Shown: one piece after another, positions 11,527 to 23,354 of the stretch
Numbering within the stretch: position 1 is the stretch's first letter
Layout: each line of letters begins with the position of its first letter
Origin: Macrolepiota albuminosa
Taxonomy: Eukaryota > Basidiomycota > Agaricomycetes > Agaricales > Agaricaceae
Assembly (NCBI GenBank): GCA_027475525.1
Contig: JAMWFC010000049.1
Span: 5,192,947-5,256,946 of the forward strand
Direction of reading: 5' to 3'
Length of the DNA stretch: 64,000 nucleotides
Notes under the pieces: generated by a model
Seen by the model: only the letters and a program-made list of their open reading frames with translations
Told to the model about the DNA's origin: nothing
The model's database searches: none
Position numbers and translations under genes: made by a program

Positions 11527-11940
11527 ATTCTGTTTAATGCTGGCAAGCTACAATACTGAGCTAAGAGGTGGGAGGCCAGATGTACAGTACCATGTACAGG
11601 GAGCAGCATTTGTATGTATTGATGTATTTGTATAAGACAACTGAGGGTGAGTTACACACATACCTAGACTGGACACTATGCCTGCATGTAACTTACCCAT
11701 GTATATTTAGGTGGGCTAATCTCAGTCAAGTATACAACGACTGAAGTGCACGTAACTTACCCATGTATATTAGGTCTTAGGTTGTAACAGGTTATGGGAG
11801 AGTGCTGCTCCATACACTGAAGTATGACTTGACAACCAGGACCTTGTTTTTTTTGGATGGACTAACTTTTTGATTTTAGTGGGCTGTTGCCCCTGACACT
11901 GTTTTTGACTACCAGACATGCTGCATTGTGTACTAATTTA
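11527..11940. other. Noncoding interval with a short direct repeat
   Basis: GTAACTTACCCATGTATATT occurs at about 11691 and again at about 11754. No gene recognised. Confidence 0.45.
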
Positions 11941-12870
11941 ACCTGATTGAATATCCCCACCACATCTCTTCATACAATGACCCCTTCTCCTACTGGAAGT
12001 GTTGCAAAGTCACTCCTGAGTGCTCAGAATGCTGAGGAAGCAGAGATGTGTAGGGTCAATGGCTCTACACTGATCATCACACAGATTAAGGTGTCACTCC
12101 AATACTCTGGAGAACTGCTGGCAAAAGATGACTACACATGCCACTAAAGCAGTGTCCCTGTCTCCAAATGCTCTGTCTCTGTTGCAAATTGCCATGTCTT
12201 ACTCTTCCTGCATGGCCTCCCAAGCATGCCATTCCCATATAAGATCCTCTTGCATGGACTGCAACTGTAAGGTCATCTGGTGCTCAGAGGCCAGGGACTC
12301 CTGCAACTGCTGGTACATCTCCTTGTGAATGGATGGTTAGGCAGGCATCAGGAATATTATATGGATATCTGATATGTCTAAGCCTGGAGACCTCTGCACA
12401 TGCTTGTGCCCTACTATCTCCACCAACTTGGTCAAAGCTTGGTGCTTCCCTTTGTCCTGCTGCAGAGATGATACATCCATGCTCACTTCTCCTTGCAACA
12501 AAACCTCTGCCTGCACTCCAACTGACTTCACAGCCTTTGATGAATCCTCGTACTGCACTCCACTTGACTCTGCACCCTTCAACCTGGACACACTACCTGC
12601 ACTTGATGACTTTGTATTCATGTATCCACGTGCAGGCTTAAATAACATTTGACCTGATTTTATTGCCTCTCTGATGTATGGCTCTGGTGATGCTTGTCAC
12701 TTTCCCTTATCATTCTGAGTCATTGGCACTTCCTTCCCCTTATCCCACCATGTAGTCAACACCTTTGCCTTCCTTCCTCTCAATGAGCTCCCACCCAACT
12801 CCTCAGCCCTTGATTTAGACACACTAGCCAACTGGCCTAGCACCCATGTCATATCTCATCCCTGCTCTTT
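11940..12870 (-). pseudogene. Decayed coding remnant, coiled-coil type
   Basis: The minus strand keeps one open segment, 12337-12648 (103 codons, with SVGVQAEVLLQGEVSMDV and LTKLVEIVGHKHVQ). On both sides are stretches readable with single stops, for example QLQESLASEHQMTLQLQSMQ near 12260-12320, which looks like a coiled coil. I do not recognise the family. A transposon-associated protein is possible. Confidence 0.35.
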
Positions 12871-14032
12871 GCTCATGCAAGATGTGTTCCTGGTTCACTG
12901 ATGTGCTGCTATTGGATAGAGATCTTGCTACCTGCTATGGATGAGATATGACAATCCATATGAACAAACATTGTCAACTCATTTATTGTTAATGGTACCA
13001 TACATGCTGTTGTCAGTTTGCAGCAACTTGTTAGCTGTATACTTATTGAGGAAGCTACAGCTTCTCCTGCCCACAAGGATGATTAGTATTTTCTATTTTG
13101 TGCTCTTATAGTGGGAGATGATGTGCCTATAATACCTGAAAAGATCCTGACAAATGCTTGCTTTTGGATTCTCATGGCATATTGTGTTGTGGATGTCTTT
13201 AAGATGATGAATGGGGGGCTATTTGGAGACCCTCTTCATCTGGTCCTGTAGCTGGCAACTACAAAGCAGTACATGTCATTGTTTTTATTTGCTTTTAATT
13301 GGTCAAGTACAATATTTTATGTATTACCTAGCCTATGAGAAGCCTTAATAATATTCCTGCTCTACTGGAGAGATCCCAGAACACCTTAAACTCTCATATA
13401 CATGCACTTTGATACAAGGCTTGTAGAGATAAACAATTTGACTTGTCCACATATTATTTGTTGGAAGGTGGGCCCTTGATTTGTTTGTACTCAAGTCTTG
13501 CTCAGCATGTTGTAAAAAAAAATTGTTGTCACTACACTCATCAACTTGGCCTCTGCAGCCCTGCATCTGGGATGTCTTCTTAAGGTACATTGATAGCTTG
13601 TATGTGTAGTTTTAATGCTGAACCTTTTGGTGCTCATATCAGGAAAATTTATTTCTGCCTACAGACATTAAGTCCATCAAGAGTATGATAGTTTCTGGGT
13701 ATGATACTGTTTGGTTTATAGCTTGTTAGTTACATCTTATATTTTGATACTACAGGTCAGAGAATGACCAGTCTTTGCCAAGTTCATGGTTCAACTCCTC
13801 ATGGTCACACAACTGCTCTTCATAATTCTTTGTATATTGCATTGGCCATATTGCCTCTAATGTTACTCAATCCTTGCAAGTATAATGAAGTTGGCATGAA
13901 GGAGACAGTTTTTAAGGTGTGATTGTTCTTTTGCATGCCATATTGATAGTCAATTGTATCATTAATGTGTCAGTCATGGAATCACATAGAGGGCTAGAAC
14001 AACCTCCTGCTATAGTGGAAGCAGATTGAGCA
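12871..14032. other. AT-rich interval, no gene assigned
   Basis: A short minus-strand ORF (13345-13590) and scattered fragments only. No domain or repeat boundary seen. Confidence 0.35.
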
Positions 14033-14928
14033 TTGTGGAAAGTGTTATTTTCCACAGCTCTGGGTGGAAACCTCTTACAGGAACTCAGATCTGCATTTCA
14101 ACATCTAGAGGGTGTGGTGAGGGATGCTGTGCCTCATTGGCTGAACCTTGTGAATGGGTCTTTGAGTGTTCCTGCTATCCTATCTTTGCAATCTGATGTA
14201 ATTAATCAGCTTGATATGGTGGTATACTTGGATGTGTTACCTTTTCCTGACAATTCTTTACCTGCCCTCACTTGCCAGAAGCACCTCTGGTATCAATGTC
14301 CCTGTGCCTAACAATTCCTGTTCTTCTAGCATTACATATGATAACAAGCTTGATACCAACAGACTTCATGATAAAGACATGTATCCTTCTCAATCTGCTG
14401 GGAGCAATCCATATCATCAAAGTATCAATGATGGTGATGCTTGCAATACTTGTAGTACATACATGTCACCTTTACAAGATATGGACAATCCACTCAATGT
14501 CAATGTCAATGCTGGTGATGAAAATCTGAGTAAGTTGACAAATAAAACCAGACAACTTGGTGGGTGTAATGTGGCAGACAGACATTCATCTACCATCTCT
14601 CCTCTGCCATGTTCTCAACAATCAGGATTGTTCTCCTTCTGATGAGCCTGCTAATGTTGATATCAATAGAAGAGATGCACCTAGTAGAGGTGACACTAGC
14701 AAAAATGATCAAGACATACTCAATATCTCCAACATCAATCTGTCATCCTCTGACAACCTGATTACTCCACTAGATGAAAGATGTCTGCATTCAATTCTCA
14801 AAAGTGTAATGTATCTGGGTCATGGTCACAAAGATCTGCTGAAAAAAATAATCAGTCATCTGTTCCTTCTCCTAAAAGGAAAAGACACTCATGCAAGAAC
14901 ACCAAAACTGATGCAGGTACACATGATG
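14033..14928 (+). pseudogene. Decayed Ser/Asn/Asp-rich gene interrupted by element B
   Basis: Overlapping plus-strand open stretches with at least two frame changes encode a low-complexity protein (for example SPLQDMDNPLNVNVNAGDEN) ending in a basic KRKRHSCKNTK just before element B. Joining the flanks through one copy of TGATG, the frame stays open to the right of element B from 34202 to about 34352 (PSKHIPHVLIDTSTSLEV). That supports a single pre-insertion gene. Function not recognised. Confidence 0.4.
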
Positions 14929-15111
14929 TGTAACAGAGCATCACACTCATCACACTTGTTACTAGCATCAATGACGCTATATGCATTCAATAGAGTATTA
15001 TATAAGATAACATCTTGTATTCACTCTAGTTCTAGTCAATCCAATACTGCGGTCTGATTCAGCACTGTGTGATACACACAAGATAGTTCTAGCCTGTAAC
15101 CAATGGTTACA
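14929..15111 (+). repeat. 5' LTR of element B (183 bp)
   Basis: TGTAACAG...GGTTACA, paired with 34014-34196. The sequence immediately downstream is a T-run followed by GAATC, not the usual TGG of a tRNA-primed binding site. Confidence 0.92.
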
Positions 15112-15150
15112 TTTTTTTGAATCTTCTGCTATTGGCTTTAAACTCTAGGC

Positions 15151-18100
15151 TTGTTACCAACTAGGCAACTCATCACCGAACCCTCTCACTTTCTGTTGGC
15201 ATCACGTCAAAAACGTGCTTCCATGACTGGCTCACTTGATCCAGACCCTTTGTTCCCAGCTGCAGACACAGGTGACCCACCTGTGTCTCAAGCTGTAAAG
15301 ATGCAATCCACGTCTGCTTACCAGCCCCTGCCAAAGTGGGATAAAAAGATACCTCGCAATGTCAGCACAAGCTTTGGAATGCTGGGTGGGCTATCTGTAT
15401 CACAGATGATGTCCATTGTACGGCCTGGTGGTAAACCAGGGGAAAGATCCATGGTCTCAGGAGTGTTGCTACCAGCAAGCCAAATGCCTTTATTGATGTA
15501 CCTGGTATTGCCCAAGAGCTCATCAGCTCAGTCCAAAGGTCAACCAGACCTTACCCAGTACTTGGAGATGGTGCAAGGCAGAGTGTTTGCACATAGCACC
15601 CCATTCCAGACTGCACCGACTGAACAGCATTTGGAGTACGTGGCAGATGCGGCCACAAAACCAAGACTGTTGTTGTTGACGACACAAGTACAGAAGCAAG
15701 GACCAGCAATAGGGGTCAGTAGGAAGGACGATGAGGTTATAAGGTCGGAAAAGGCATTGTCAGCACTTAGAATTCCAGAGTTGCATGGCAGGGCTGGTAA
15801 ACAGCCCCAGGAGAGGCATGGAGGCCTCAGGAGAGCTCTGGACTTAGAGTCCAAGCTGGAATCCTCAGATGATGAGGAAAGCAAGAGGTCACATTCGACC
15901 CTGTCTATCCAGTTACAGCTGGTATTGGACTAATATCCATCAGTTGCAAAGGAATCAATGCAAAAGTGTCTGCAGCTTTACATAGTAAAGCATTTACAGT
16001 TACTGGCTGCTAGGAGCCACAATGTACCTCATGCAGATTTATCTGAATATATCAAACTATTTGTGCATATCTTTGAACTCAAAGTGGTGGAATACCTCAA
16101 GCGCAAAGCGGCACAGGGGTCAGCAGTCTCAATGGCCACTTTGGCCAACTCAGTGGAATGCAAAATGAGTGTGTGCTGACAAGCACCATTGATTGAGGAC
16201 ACAATGGAATTGCTGAATGCGCCTTGTCAGGCCAATGAGTCTCAGCAAGACTACGTTAGGTGTCAAAACGCCGCAAACCATCAATGCATTGTTAGTGAAG
16301 TGCCTCAACAGGCATCATCTGAAGTAGAGTCTGTGACAACGCCTCTGGCAGAGCCAGAGGCACTACTTGCAGTGCAAGAGGCTAAGACACCTTGAAAACA
16401 AGTCACTATCAAGGAAGAGGTGGACAAAGTCCACATTCTTGAGGAGCAAATGCAACCACGATGCATAGTACAATGCATCAACCTAGTGGACAACTGGAAT
16501 AAACACGTCAATTACCAGAGGATGCACAACCAGGTCTTGCGCAATCACGGTGAGTTGTTGATTGACAACCAGGGGGTAGCCTTTGAAGAGCGTGAAGGTG
16601 TAACACCTGTCAATGACATGCGGCAACAATTCATGGCTTGAACTGCTAAACTGGACAGAGATCTGAATGGTAGTAATGCTAGTAGTAATCACTACAAGAG
16701 GAGGGAGCCGAATTGTTGCAATAACGATGGTGGGGGTCATGATTGTAGACAGAACAACCGAGACAAGAATAATTGTTGTAATAGTGGCAGGCATGCTGGT
16801 AGATCACCAGCAGAGCAAGAAGTGAGGCACCAGCCCACCCCATGGCTGGAAAGAATGGCCAATGAACATCTGTTTCACAGTCCCTGGGCATTTTTGATGA
16901 GTTGCATGAAACTATGCCTGGAATGAATGAGGTGGTCAGGATCCATATGGATCATATGCATGACCATCTCACTTGTCTGGTAGATGACTCCCTTGGAGTC
17001 AGGTTTAAATTTCCTGCTGGAGTAAGTCCCCGCAAATCTGATGGTAAGCACATATGTGCATATGCTGGAGGGCATAGGTTCTCCCAGCTGGAGGACTGGG
17101 CTATGGACGTCTGTTACAACCTGGCAGCCTGCTGCTATAGTGGAGATGACATGGACCAGGAGAGAATATTTGTACTACACAAATTTATGGAGGGAGAGGC
17201 TTGGAGTTGGTTCCGCTGCCATGTCCTTCACATTGATCGCAACAAATCACATTGGACATTTAAAGAGGGCCTGATAGGACTGTACAATTGTATTGTCAAT
17301 GCTGCAATGATGCAGGAAGTGCGGGATGCCTTTAGAAAGGCAGTGTATGATGCTAAGACTGGTGTCCAGACATTTTATGATGACCTGGTAGGTCGTGCAC
17401 AGACTATGGCCATCTATCCAGACAAATACACTATCTGCAAGACATTCCTGGACAGAATACCTGCAGATATGAAGAGAGCATTGATACGCAATGACAATCT
17501 GTCTCCAGAGGTCAATACTGTGACCAAATTCTTGGTGTATGCCATTTGTTATGAGCAGTCAACACAGACTGCAAATTATTATGAACAGCGTAGCTCATGC
17601 CAAGAACCTGTGAACTGTCAGGCAGTAAAGATGGGAACCTTCCTGGCCAAATAGTCGGAGATGGAGAACCATTGCAATCTGCAATTTGTTGTCCACAAGA
17701 CAATTCCTGGAGGCCAACAGCCTCGATCGAAGCCTGCTGGATATTTGCCAGCAAAAGATAGTCGACCCTTTTCAGGTCAAAACCAAGCAGCAGCTAGAGG
17801 GGGTGTAGGGCCTGTAACGCATATAGCAAGCAAACCCACTGGGGCTGCTGGAGCGGCCCAGAAAAGGCTGGCCAGGGATCCTTCAGTGTGCTACAACTGT
17901 GGCAGGGTTGGGCATTTTGCTAAGGAATGTCCTGGCCTACCCAAGGCACACATCTGGGCAGCCCATATAGCTGCGGCACCTAGCAAGGTTGTCAAAGAGG
18001 CAGAGGAAGAGCCGCAAGTAGAGGCTGAGGGCTCAGAAGTAGATGACGCTGAGAGCATCCAGATTGATGGCGACAAATATGTTGCAGTGGATGTGTATGA

Positions 18101-18179
18101 CAGCAACTATTATGCTTGTGATGACAAGGAGGAACACCTGTTTGCACTGACTGAGTGCCATGGAGATCAACATATCTGA
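15151..18179 (+). pseudogene. gag of element B (degenerate)
   Basis: Pieces in order: an N-terminal low-complexity part (15151-15933); a helical block with LYIVKHLQLLAARS (15958-16179) matching LYVNKHMQLIEARG of element C; the Ty3-type capsid core in the long ORF 16902-17654 (DWAMDVCYNLAACCY, WTFKEGLIGLYNC, AIYPDKYTICKTFLDRIPAD); and a zinc knuckle CYNCGRVGHFAKEC (CX2CX4HX4C, near 17890). After an acidic linker (IQIDGDKYVAVDVYDSNYY) it reaches the stop at 18177-18179. Several stops are at former CGA or TGG codons. It would package the element RNA. Dead. Confidence 0.75.
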
Positions 18180-18681
18180 ATGAGACATATAACCCAGCAG
18201 AAGGCAACTAATAAGTTGCAGCGGCCACGCTATACTCCTGAGGAGAAGGAGTGCTTGGTCACCTACGTTGATGTCAATGGACATCTAGCATGGACATTGT
18301 GGGACTCAGGGAGTACCACTACAGGCATTATGCCCCAGTTCACTCACATCAATGTAATTTGCGTTCATAAGCTGAAGGAGCTGTTGATGCTCCAGCTAGA
18401 GACCGTAGGAAGTCACCATGGTGCAGTTTGGTGCTGAAGTAAGGATAAAGATGTCAGGAACGTTGACCAAGGAGTATGTAGACATAGCAAATTTTGATTG
18501 CTACGACATGATCATTGGTATACCATTTGTTTGTAAGAACAAGATGTCCTTGGACTTTGTGAATGACATGGTTGTTGTGAATGGTACACTGTTGAAGGCA
18601 GAGAAAGTCGTGTTGAGCAACACAGATAGTTGTCTGAGGCGCTATCATGCAACTGAAAAGCGGTGTGATGAACACAACTGA
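18180..18681 (+). pseudogene. Retropepsin (protease) region of element B
   Basis: The aspartic protease signature WTLWDSGSTTTGI is present (about 18290-18330) and the second motif reads MIIGIPF (about 18510). One frame break separates them. The downstream frame ends at TGA (18679-18681) followed by CTAG and continues in the same frame into the RT region. Element C has a TGA at the same place. Confidence 0.7.
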
Positions 18682-20465
18682 CTAGATGGTTGCAAGAGAG
18701 TGGCTGTGCAGGAGGTGGAGGACAAGCAGGTTCCACCAAAAAGCCTGCCAGTAGATTTGCTGGCTATACTGATGTCTGAGGAAGAGTTTCAAGGAACTCT
18801 GAAGAAGGGAAAGCACCTGGGTGTGGCCAGGTGTACAAATGGAAAGCCTAAGCAGGCTATGCAGCATATAAATGAGCATGGTAAACATGTGGTGGAGTTG
18901 CTGGAATGTCAGCCAACTAGCTCTTGAGTAAAGGTTGAGGATCTTGTCAAGGACAAGGTATATAGTACAATGGGAACTGTGGGAAGCGCAAGGTTGCTAA
19001 TGGATCAACCAGTGCCTTGGCCAGGAGTGCAATGGGTGTATGACCCACAAATGCCATGAGAGTTGAATGAGCTGATAGCATCAATGGTGACACATACTAT
19101 GGAAAGGATGCAGTTGACCCAGATGGGAGAAGTATACTGGCACGCACAAGAGGATGAGATTTCCAAAACATCGGATATTGTATTTGATGGAATCTTGCTG
19201 AAAGCAAGAAGCATGCAATCATCCTCAAATACGACAAGAGTGGTGAAAAGGCAACCAATCATAAGGTTGAATCTGGAAGATTTTACAGAAGAGCACGTAC
19301 ATGCCTTATGGGAGCAATTTGAACCAAAGATTCAGCTGCATATAGCATGTGTATTGAAAAGGTAAGATAAGGCTGTGAGCCTTACAGAGGAGGATATTCC
19401 TTGATTGCACCAGCAATGGCAACATGAGTTTGCTGATATTGTCAATGGAACAAAGGAAGAACTTCCTCCATGGTAGGAGGTTAATCATAAGATTAACCTC
19501 ATTGATGATAATAAGTAGTACAAGTACCATTTGCCTTGCTGCCTGTGAGCACTACAGGATCAGCTTTGTGAAAAGACAAACAGATACATAAATGCAAAGT
19601 GGTGGGAACCATGACCAGTGGTGCAAGCTGCACCCTTACTTTGTATCCCTAAGAAGGATGGGATGTTACAAACTGCATTGGATGTGCGACAGCGCAATGA
19701 TAATACAGTCAAGAATGTAATGCCTCTGCCAGATCAGGAAGTCATACGCAAAGATGTTGCTACAGCGAAATATAGGTCAAAAATTGACCTAACAAATGTA
19801 TACAAATAGGTTTGTATATGTGAAGAGGATATACCAAAGACATTGTTCTTGTCCTTGATGGGGACATTTGTGAGCAACATCATGCAGATTAGTGATTGCA
19901 ATGCACCAGTGACATTCCAGAGGTTAATGACCTCAATCTTCTGAGATGTGATTGAGAAGTTTATGCATGTCTATTTAGACGATATATTCATCTTTTCTGA
20001 TTCCATCAAGAAGCATGAGCAGCACCTATGAGCTGTATTTGAATGACTATGTAAGGCTAGCCTCTACCTCAAAATGGAAGAAGTGCGAGTTGTACGCATC
20101 AAGTATAGACTGTCTCGGTCACATCATTGACGAGAAGGGTATTCACCCAGACATGGATAAACTTGATCAAATTCAAGAGTGGTGTACCCCACACACGTAT
20201 AATGATATCCAGCAATTTGTTGGACTTGTAAACTATATTGGTAACTTTTTGCCAGATATCATGGCATACACTGGGCCACTGATGGCCATGACCCAGAATG
20301 AGTCCCCTTTTCACTGGAGACTGCTGCATCAGTGGTGCTTCAAGATGATTAAGCACATTTGCACAAAGATGCCAGTAATTTGGCCAATTGATCCATGCAA
20401 CAACAAGCCCATTTGGCTCATATGCGATGCATCAAAGACTGGGGTTGGGGCTATGTTTGGCCAAG
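18682..20465 (+). pseudogene. Reverse transcriptase and start of RNase H, element B
   Basis: Matches element C pol residue for residue in blocks. These include an N-terminal linker, LLCIPKKDG with DVRQRNDNTVKNVMPLP, the catalytic box FMHVYLDDIFIFSDS (YLDD), the thumb/connection CLGHIIDEKGIHPD and WCTPHTYNDIQQFVGLVNY, and the first RNase H motif IWLICDASKTGVGAMFGQ. Interrupted by many stops. The coding is cut by element C at 20465, exactly in the CCAAG target site, and resumes at 30970. Confidence 0.8.
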
Positions 20466-20673
20466 TGTAAGAGAAATTACTGGCTTACTCACACAAGACA
20501 CAGAATCTGCCAAATCAGTAGATTTCTCTGTACGTAGTGTAAGTAAAAAAGTATCTACCCAAATACAAGTAAATACAGTATAATTTAACAGTAAATTAAT
20601 TGAGGAAATAATTACTACTGTAATTATTTCCGCTAATACGATATGCTGCCTGCACCCCTAAGGGTGCGGGTGT
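20466..20673 (-). repeat. 3' LTR of element C, truncated (208 of 252 bp)
   Basis: Matches 30713-30920 but lacks the 44 bp corresponding to 30921-30964, so the minus-strand LTR start is missing. The break lies at the foot of the CCCGCACCC palindrome. The last codons and the TAG stop of the accessory ORF are formed by LTR sequence. Confidence 0.88.
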
Positions 20674-23245
20674 CCCGAAGGCGGTGAACGTCTTCGGTGG
20701 TTGGTGTTCTCCAACCATCCCAGTCCGGTATAGCAGCCGGTACCCCATAGCGATGCATTCGAACATGACGCTCATTATCAACATGAACGTATCGCAGGAG
20801 GGCTGGACTAGGATGGAAAAATTGGTGTTCGAGGAACACCACTCCATACGTATACGCATGGTCGGCCCACTCCAGGGGGATGCGGTTGTGAAGCATCACC
20901 CGCATCATGTCATATTCCGTAATGTTGCTCGCTGCCTCATCCGGGAAAATGGGCATCATGATAGACACGATGTTCCAAGGAGCTGGAACAAACGGATCGT
21001 TGGGATGAGCCGCATTAAAGTCTTGTACCGCCTCATGGTACAATCCCGGCTGGGCCAACACCAGCGCCATTTGCCGTGCAAACGCCGAGCGAGCCTTGCC
21101 CTGGGGGGACAAGGACCGAATCAGGGCATGGCCAAAAATGGTCCGCCAGTGCATACGGTATGCGGTGTCAAACGCGATCCCCGGGATGGCATTAGGCATG
21201 CCGGGACGCCCGAAGTACAGTGCATTCTGGGCCCATTTCTCTAGGTCCAGCGTCTTCTCAATCTGCGCAAAGCTGACGCCTGCGAGCATCATGTTTCGAT
21301 GGCTCCCCCACTCCTTTGTGCGCACTATTCCGTCTGGGATAGGAAGGGACAACATCCTCATCACCGCCGACCGTGCCTCAAATGGGGGGTCCACCTGGCT
21401 GTAGTCGCTATGGTTCAAGACCAGCTTCATGGTCTTGTCTCGTGCGCTGACATCACAGGCATCGCTCACATGTCGGAACTCTCGATACAAGTGATAACCG
21501 GCGATCCTGTCGTCGGCTGGTGCATACCGATTACGAATTAGTTCCACCAGCTTTCGTAATTGGAGGGGATTCATGGGGAACCCTCTAGGCACGACCTTAC
21601 TGAGGGCTCCCTTTGCGCCACCATACCCGCTCACATGGCTCAACTCGTGGGCGTAGGCATGTCGAGCCTCCGTTCCCACATACACAGTATTATTCGCGGA
21701 CGAATAATAAAAATGTCGGTCCAACCCTCCATTGAAGAACGAGTTAAGGCGTTCCACTGTGTGGTCCGCAAATACTCAAACACCGAGGCTCGGGGGGATA
21801 ATCCCTGTAGCTTCCTCGGCTCGTCTCTGCTTGTTCCGCTCGAACTCAGCCTGTTCGTTCTTCCTCCGCTTGTTCTTCTTCATATTGCGAGCAACCCGCA
21901 CTCCCCGCTCATGCTTTGACTCCTCTTCGTCAGGAGTGGCCTCGTTCGAACTGATATAGTTCGCATCCTCGTCTTCACTATCCCCGTGGGGATAGGCTAC
22001 CATTACTTCTTCTGCAACAACCATGGGTGCACCTAAAGGCACCACATTCTCTGCCTCATTCTCCGTTCGAGGATTGGCGTCCAGCCACTTCTCCGGGTAG
22101 CTGTCTGCTGGCGGTTCATACTCTACCGGAGGCTGGAACCTCAACACTCCTCCCAGCACTCCTTGTGGCACGTCTGCTGCAAACGTCACCATTTGCACCA
22201 AAAATTCATCCACCTGCTTCACTGCCCTCTCTTTCCTCTTTGGCACTTGCGTCGAAGATATCGCACTCCTCACCGACCCCTGTCTGGACAGCTCCAACGA
22301 CGTTGATGGCCCACTCTCTCTCTCTATCCGCTGCTCCAACGGCAGTACCCCCGTTACTTGACCTTCACGAGGTCGAGCGCTATCCTCCGCCCGCGGTCGA
22401 TCTGCCCGGGTTCTCTTCGGTTCCGACTCCAGGGCAGATTTGGGCGTGGCTGCCCGATGTTTCAGTGCCTTGTTAAAGGTTGCAATAGTGTTATGCTGCC
22501 GCTCTTGCAGCAGCGCTATCTTGTCTAACAATCCAGTGACCACTACTTGGGCCACTGTATCTCGAAGGAACTCAGTCTCAGGCGGCACATGGTGACCCGC
22601 CTGTAACAAGCATCTCCACAACGCCTCTGCGTGTGGCTCATCACGCCACTGGTCCCTTTCTGTCATCCATTCCTTCCCTTTTCCTTTGTCCTGCGTTGTC
22701 TCCCGCTCGGGAGACCGCTGCCTTGTCTCTCGATGCGACCCTTCCGGTGGGCCTCGTCTGCTTGACCTCCGATCCTCCTGCGACCTCTCCCGGGGGGATC
22801 CCCAAGGTACCTCTCTGTTGTATTGCACCTTCCGTCGTCCTTCTGCCGGAGGCGAACTTCCTTCTCTTGGTCTACTCGCTCTCGCTTCCCCATCAACCTC
22901 CATAGGCTGATGACTTCCTCCACTCTGCGCCTGGCCTTGTGCCATTCCTCCCATTTGCTGCCAGGGCTGCAACGGCGGCATCATCGCTCCCTGGGGCATC
23001 ATCATTCCCCAGTTCGATCCTGCCCCCGCCGCCTGCTGACCCATTGGTACCGGCATCGGCATAAAGAACATGGGCATCTGCCCCTGCCCGTACCCCTGCT
23101 GCGCCTGAGGGTACGCAAAAAAACTCCCCATACCCCCTTGCTGCTGTGGCATTTGCTGCTGTTCTCTCACTTCTCCCCCACCACCAGAGCTCTGTGAGCT
23201 CTGGTTATCTCTCGAATAGCGTTGGTCCTGGTGCGACGAAGACAT
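20633..23245 (-). pseudogene. Accessory gene of element C (sense, downstream of pol)
   Basis: ATG at 23245, about 110 bp after the chromodomain stop and in another frame than pol. There is one frame of about 870 codons with a single TGA (21776-21778, PSLGV-TGA-VFAD). Regions: a Q/G/M-rich low-complexity N-terminus (about residues 10-130); an Arg/Ser/Glu-rich segment; a helical region (TGLLDKIALLQERQ); an acidic then basic stretch (MKKNKRRKNEQ); a domain starting SFFNGGLDRHFYYSSANNTV; and the best conserved block YRMHWRTIFGHAL with HNRIPLEWADHAYTYGVVF. Compared with A and B the C-terminus (about 100 residues) is lost, replaced by residues read from the LTR. Conservation among three diverged copies implies a useful product. 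No known domain recognised. Confidence 0.7.
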
Positions 23246-23354
23246 GGCGGTGAGGTGTACAAACAATCCAATGACAAAACAAAAATTCCAAGTCAGCCGT
23301 ACACCGCCTTTGCTTACATCATCACTTCCCCTTTCAGCCGACGATCTGCCACAT

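Noticed and set aside
12333..12652. Plus-strand ORFs of 92-102 codons
   Set aside because: They mirror the minus-strand open segment 12337-12648, whose flanking frames are also readable; the plus strand shows no continuation.
21600..21690. HEXXH metalloprotease-like motif (AYAHELSHVSGYGG) in the accessory protein of element C
   Set aside because: The homologous stretch in element A reads AYEFSSGHRAH, without the second histidine, and B lacks the region. Not conserved, so probably chance.
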